DNA from: Microcebus murinus
Taxonomy: Eukaryota > Chordata > Mammalia > Primates > Cheirogaleidae
Direction of reading: 5' to 3'
DNA length: 64,000 bases
Assembly (NCBI RefSeq): GCF_040939455.1
Contig: NC_134126.1
Coordinates: 682,001 to 746,000 of the forward strand
The stretch's first letter is position 1. Every line of letters starts with the position of its first letter. A program made the position numbers and the translations under genes. The notes under the pieces were generated by a model. That model searched no databases and was not told the DNA's origin. It saw nothing but the letters and a program-made list of their open reading frames with translations. Positions 61,842 to 64,000 of this stretch are shown piece by piece.

Positions 61842-62950
61842 GTGAGTGGACACAGCCAGATCCGCACTGCGCTCTGCCTGACCGCCTGCCGTTGGTGAGT
61901 GGACACAGCCAGATCCGCTCTGCGCCCTGCCTGACCGTCTGCCGTGGGCGAGTGGACACAGCCAGATCCGCACTGCGCCCTGCCTGACCGTCTGCCGTGG
62001 GTGAGTGGACACAGCCAGATCCACACTGCGCCCTGCCTGACCCTGTGCCGTGGGCGAGTGGACACAGCCAGATCCGCACTGCGCCGTGCCTGACCGTCTG
62101 CCGTGGGTGAGTGGACACAGCCAGATCCACACTGCGCTTTGCCTGACCGTCTGCCGTGGGTGAGTGGACACCGCCAGATCCGCACTGCGCTCTGCCTGCC
62201 CGTCTCCCGTGGGTGAGTGGACACAGCCAGATCCACACTGCGTCCTGCCTGCCCGTCTGCCGTGGGTGAGTGGACACAGCCAGATCCGCACTGCGCCCTG
62301 CCTGACCTTCTCCCGTGGGTGAGTGGACACAGCCAGATCCGCACTGCGCCTTGCCTGCCCGTCTCACGTGGGTGAGTGGACACAGCCAGATCCGCACTGC
62401 GCCCTACCTGCACGTCTCCCGTGGGTGAGTGGACACAGCCAGATGCGCACTGCACCCTGCCTGTCCGTCCTTCGTGGATGAGTGGACACCGCCAGATCCG
62501 CACTGCGCCCTGCCTGCCCGTCTCCCGTGGGTGAGTGGACACAGCCAGATCCGCACTGCGCCCTGCCTGCCCGTCTCCCGTCAGTGAGTGGACACAGCCA
62601 GATCCGCACTGCGCCCTGCCTGACCGTATGCTGTCGGTGAGTGGACACAGCCAGATCCGCACTGCGCCCTGCCTGCCCGTCTGCCGTGGGCGAGTGGACA
62701 CAGCCCGATCCGCACTGCGCCCTGCCTGACCGTCTGCCGTGGGTGAGTGGACACAGCCAGATCCGCACTGCGCCCTGCCTGCCCGTCTGCCGTGGGCGAG
62801 TGGACACTGCCAGATCCGCACTGCGCCCTGCCTGACGGTCAGCCGTGGGTGAGTGGACACAGCCAGATCCACACTGCGCCCTGCCTGCCCCTCTGCCGTG
62901 GGCGAGTGGACACAGCCAGATCCGCACTGCGCCCTGCCTGCCCGTCTGCT

Positions 62951-64000
62951 GTGGGTGAGTGGACACAGCCAGATCCGCACTGCGCCCTGCCTTTCCGTCT
63001 CCCGTGGGCGAGTGGACACAGCCAGATCCGCACTGCGCCCTGCCTGCCCGTCTCCCGTCAGTGAGTGGACACAGCCAGATCCGCACTGCGCCTTACCTGC
63101 CCGTCTCCCGTGGGCGAGTGGACACAGCCCGATCCGCACTGCGCTCTGCCTGCCCGTCTGCCGTGGGTGAGTGGACACAGCCAGATCCGCACTGCGCCTT
63201 GCCTGCCCGTCTCCTGTCAGTGAGTGGACACAGCCAGATCCGCACTGCGCCCTGCCTGCCCGTCTTCCGGGGGCGAGTGGACACAGCCAGATCCGCACTG
63301 CGCCCTGCCTGCCCGTCTCCCGTGGGTGTGTGGACACAGCCAGATCCACACTGCGCCCTGCCTGCCCGTCTGCCGTGGGTGAGTGGACACAGCCAGATCC
63401 GCACTGCGTCCTGCCTGACCGTCTCCCGTGGGTGAGTGGACACAGCCAGATCCGCACTGCGCCCTGCCTGCCCGTCTCCCGTGGGTGAGTGGACACAGCC
63501 AGATCCGCACTGCACCTTGCCTGCCCGTCTCCCGTGGGTGAGTGGACACAGCCAGATCCGCACTGAGCCCTGCCTGCCCGTCTCCCGTGGGTGAGTGGAC
63601 ACAGCCAGATCCGCACTGCGCCCTGCCTGCCCGTCTCCCGATGGTGAGTGGACACAGCCAGATCCGCACTGCGCCCTGCCTGCCCGTCTCCCGTGGGTGA
63701 GTGGACACAGCCAGATCCGCACTGCGCGCTGCCTGCCCGTCTGTCGTGGGCGAGTGGACACAGCCATATCCGCACTACGCCCTGCCTGACCGTCTGCCGT
63801 GGGTGAGTGGACAAAGCCAGATCCACACTGCGCCCTGCCTGCCCGTCTCCCGTGGGCGAGCGGACACAGCCAGATCCGCACTGCGCCCTGCCTGACCGTC
63901 TACCGTAGGTGAGTGGACACAGCCAGATCCGCACTGCGCCCTGCCTGCCCGTCTGCCGTGGGCGAGTGGACACAGCCAGATCCGCACTGCGCCCTGCCTG
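62951..64000 (+). repeat. Right-edge satellite segment resembling 55-56 kb and 59.3 kb
   Basis: About 62,980-63,180 follows 59,330-59,520. About 63,330-63,960 follows 55,480-56,120, including a CTCCCGATGGTGAG tail (about 63,645 and 55,797), a CACTGAGCCC core (about 63,562 and 55,722) and a TCTACCGTAGGTGAG tail. The array continues beyond the window. Confidence 0.8.

Larger units (their letters stand above)
60871..62950 (+). repeat. Shuffled copy of 23.5-28.0 kb material
   Basis: About 60,880-61,230 aligns with 27,650-28,000 (627 monomers minus five bases). About 61,760-62,900 aligns with 23,980-25,120 (713 monomers minus seven bases). The order is changed relative to 23-28 kb and all blocks are direct. 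Between them, about 61,300-61,700 follows the 23,500-23,900 order. Two length-changed monomers fall here. Confidence 0.82.
1..64000 (+). repeat. 53-bp GC-rich tandem satellite array filling the window
   Basis: Head-to-tail monomers of 53 bp run from edge to edge with no interruption or inversion. The consensus opens with GTGAGTGGACACAGCC (monomer positions 1-16), has a core CAGATCCGCACTGCGCC (16-32) and closes with CCCGTCTCCCGTGG (40-53). The closing part alternates with CTGACCGTCTGCCG-type tails. By base count the consensus is 37/53 G+C. It carries four CpGs, five when position 2 is C. Block starts fall at 51 + 53k with very few shifts, giving 1,206 complete monomers from 51 to 63,961. Strand is arbitrary and follows the GTGAGTGG orientation. 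No coding gene, RNA gene, mobile element or telomere repeat is visible, and I do not recognise the family. A eukaryotic heterochromatic satellite is an inference from structure. Confidence 0.97.

Noticed and set aside
1..64000. CRISPR array
   Set aside because: Spacing is regular, but there are no unique spacers. The whole 53-bp unit repeats and no cas-like gene is present.
1..64000. Zinc-finger or cysteine-rich repeat protein suggested by QCGSGCVHSPT in the minus-strand translation
   Set aside because: The Cys-X3-Cys pattern is a by-product of the monomer. Spacing to the next Cys/His does not follow C2H2 or another known finger pattern, and the same peptide appears in every register.
1..64000. 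CENP-B box in the monomer
   Set aside because: The CCCGTCTCCCG tail matches the CCCGNNT half of the reverse box, but the required CGAA half is absent in the common monomers. The TTCG in CCTTCGTGGG tails lacks the A and CGGG at the right spacing.
1..64000. Telomeric or subtelomeric hexamer repeats
   Set aside because: No TTAGGG/CCCTAA runs or close variants were found on either strand. A subtelomeric position remains only a possibility.
1..64000. Ribosomal DNA spacer repeats
   Set aside because: rDNA spacers can hold short GC-rich repeats, but no 18S, 5.8S or 28S sequence or promoter lies in the window, and an uninterrupted 64 kb of one repeat exceeds usual spacer lengths.
1..64000. Hairpin terminators or inverted repeats
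   Set aside because: Only a four-base stem (CGCA-C-TGCG) and a five-base GGGCG/CGCCC pairing are available per monomer. No extended inverted copy of the monomer was seen, and all monomers are head to tail.

Overview
The whole 64 kb is one uninterrupted tandem satellite (minisatellite) array. The monomer is 53 bp, about 70% G+C, and always in the same orientation. Counting from the start of the GTGAGTGG block, position 51 begins the first complete monomer and 63,961 ends the last. That gives 1,206 complete monomers plus a partial one at each edge. I see no gene, RNA gene, transposon, telomeric repeat or unique sequence anywhere. Long open frames exist on both strands, especially the minus strand, but they follow from the monomer's composition: its reverse complement has no stop codon in any frame, and 53 is not a multiple of 3.

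Organism: a megabase-type, GC-rich satellite with nested long tandem duplications and a strong CpG-deamination signature points to a eukaryote with cytosine methylation, plausibly an animal, in a heterochromatic (subtelomeric, pericentromeric or small-chromosome) location. Species and chromosome cannot be told from the sequence. I do not recognise the monomer.

Layout: above the 53-bp level the array is a mosaic of segmental duplications whose offsets are multiples of 53 (apart from later small indels). 1-3,323 is a copy of 8,375-11,697 and 13,569-16,891. 4,080-8,213 is a tandem pair of 2,067 bp (39 monomers). 7,855-18,242 is a tandem pair of 5,194 bp (98 monomers), nearly identical. 18,243-25,100 is a rearranged, more diverged third version of that unit. 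26.3-28.9 kb holds a 1,484-bp (28-monomer) pair, and 28,131-32,688 a 2,279-bp (43-monomer) pair. 32.7-44 kb is more diverged, with blocks shared at 3,073 and 4,079 bp offsets and a cluster of small indels. 44,090-54,470 is a pair offset by 5,406 bp (102 monomers), with single-monomer gains and losses between the copies. 54.5-58.4 kb is a partial third version. 58,440-62,950 is a shuffled copy of 24-28 kb lying about 34 kb away. 62,950-64,000 again resembles 55-56 kb.

The notable features are dynamic rather than coding: near-perfect length conservation of the monomer, a conserved 5' block against a shuffled 3' tail, duplication always in register, and a history that can be partly ordered from nested breakpoints and shared one-base indels.
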